A stretch of DNA of 18,492 nt from Larix sibirica (taxonomy: Eukaryota > Streptophyta > Pinopsida > Pinales > Pinaceae): the NCBI GenBank assembly GCA_004151065.3, contig NWUY0300015903.1:1-18492 (forward strand), in the 5' to 3' direction. The notes under the pieces are model-generated. The model was not told the DNA's origin and searched no databases. It saw nothing but the letters and a program-made list of their open reading frames with translations. Below, in pieces: positions 18,450 to 18,492 of this stretch. Within the stretch, counting starts at the first letter, position 1. Every line of letters begins with the position of its first letter. The position numbers were made by a program, and so were the translations under genes.

Positions 18450-18492
18450 CATATGTGATTTTATATATCAAATCCAAGAATAATGACTTCTT

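Larger units (their letters stand above)
15409..18492 (+). mobile_element. Element C: 5' part of a nested LTR retrotransposon
   Basis: A long LTR (15409-17393), a tRNA-iMet-type primer site (17395) and a decayed ORF follow each other in canonical order. The rest runs past the window end. It sits inside the copia A 3' LTR, so it is the younger of the two. The five bases before it (15404-15408, TCATA) are one half of a predicted target duplication. No protease, integrase or reverse transcriptase is visible within the window, so I cannot say whether it is gypsy or copia. Confidence 0.75.

Noticed and set aside
18108-18477. Minus-strand ORFs near the right end
   Set aside because: The plus strand has the more even composition and follows the LTR and primer site in the correct sense, so these are read as antisense shadows.

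Overview
The window reads as intergenic DNA from a large, repeat-rich plant nuclear genome. A gymnosperm (conifer-like) host is my best guess, from the AT-rich, deeply nested and strongly decayed LTR retrotransposons, but that is inference. There is no intact protein-coding gene, no tRNA or rRNA and no bacterial-type operon. Every coding trace carries several in-frame stops or frameshifts. Elements were recognised by LTR ends, tRNA-iMet-type primer binding sites, polypurine tracts and residual gag, protease or integrase motifs.

Layout. (1) 1-4100: AT-rich sequence with three weak, unidentified minus-strand coding traces (748-1200, 1558-1990, 2220-2600), one with a possible small intron, plus short repeats and a CT/TA microsatellite. 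(2) 4100-9558, minus strand: the 3' part of a Ty3/gypsy-type element. A decayed integrase (9558 to 8561) is followed by a spacer of about 630 bp and then a very long decayed extra reading frame (7926 to about 4100) in the same sense. I cannot assign that frame to a known family. (3) 9559-9802, plus strand: a truncated LTR of a Ty1/copia family (called copia A here). It abuts a single ambiguous base (N at 9802) and then a minus-strand gag fragment of a second copia family, copia B (gag 10160 to 9803, primer site 10305-10288, LTR 10644-10308). (4) 11039-15408, plus strand: a longer copia A copy. It has a 1519-bp 5' LTR, a primer site, decayed gag, a protease/pre-integrase remnant, G-rich tracts and a 3' LTR cut at 15408. 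Integrase core, reverse transcriptase and RNase H are missing. (5) 15409-18492, plus strand: the 5' end of a third LTR element, called element C. It has a 1985-bp LTR with perfect 8-bp inverted ends, a primer site and an unrecognised decayed ORF, and it is inserted into the copia A 3' LTR and runs off the window.

Order of events. Element C is younger than the copia A copy it interrupts. The copia A LTR fragment at 9559 interrupts the gypsy integrase, so the minus-strand gypsy element is older than that. The most distinctive structures are the long extra ORF behind the gypsy integrase and the two exact-period tandem arrays (3 x 185 bp and 3 x 59 bp) inside the copia A 5' LTR. No host gene or defence system was found.
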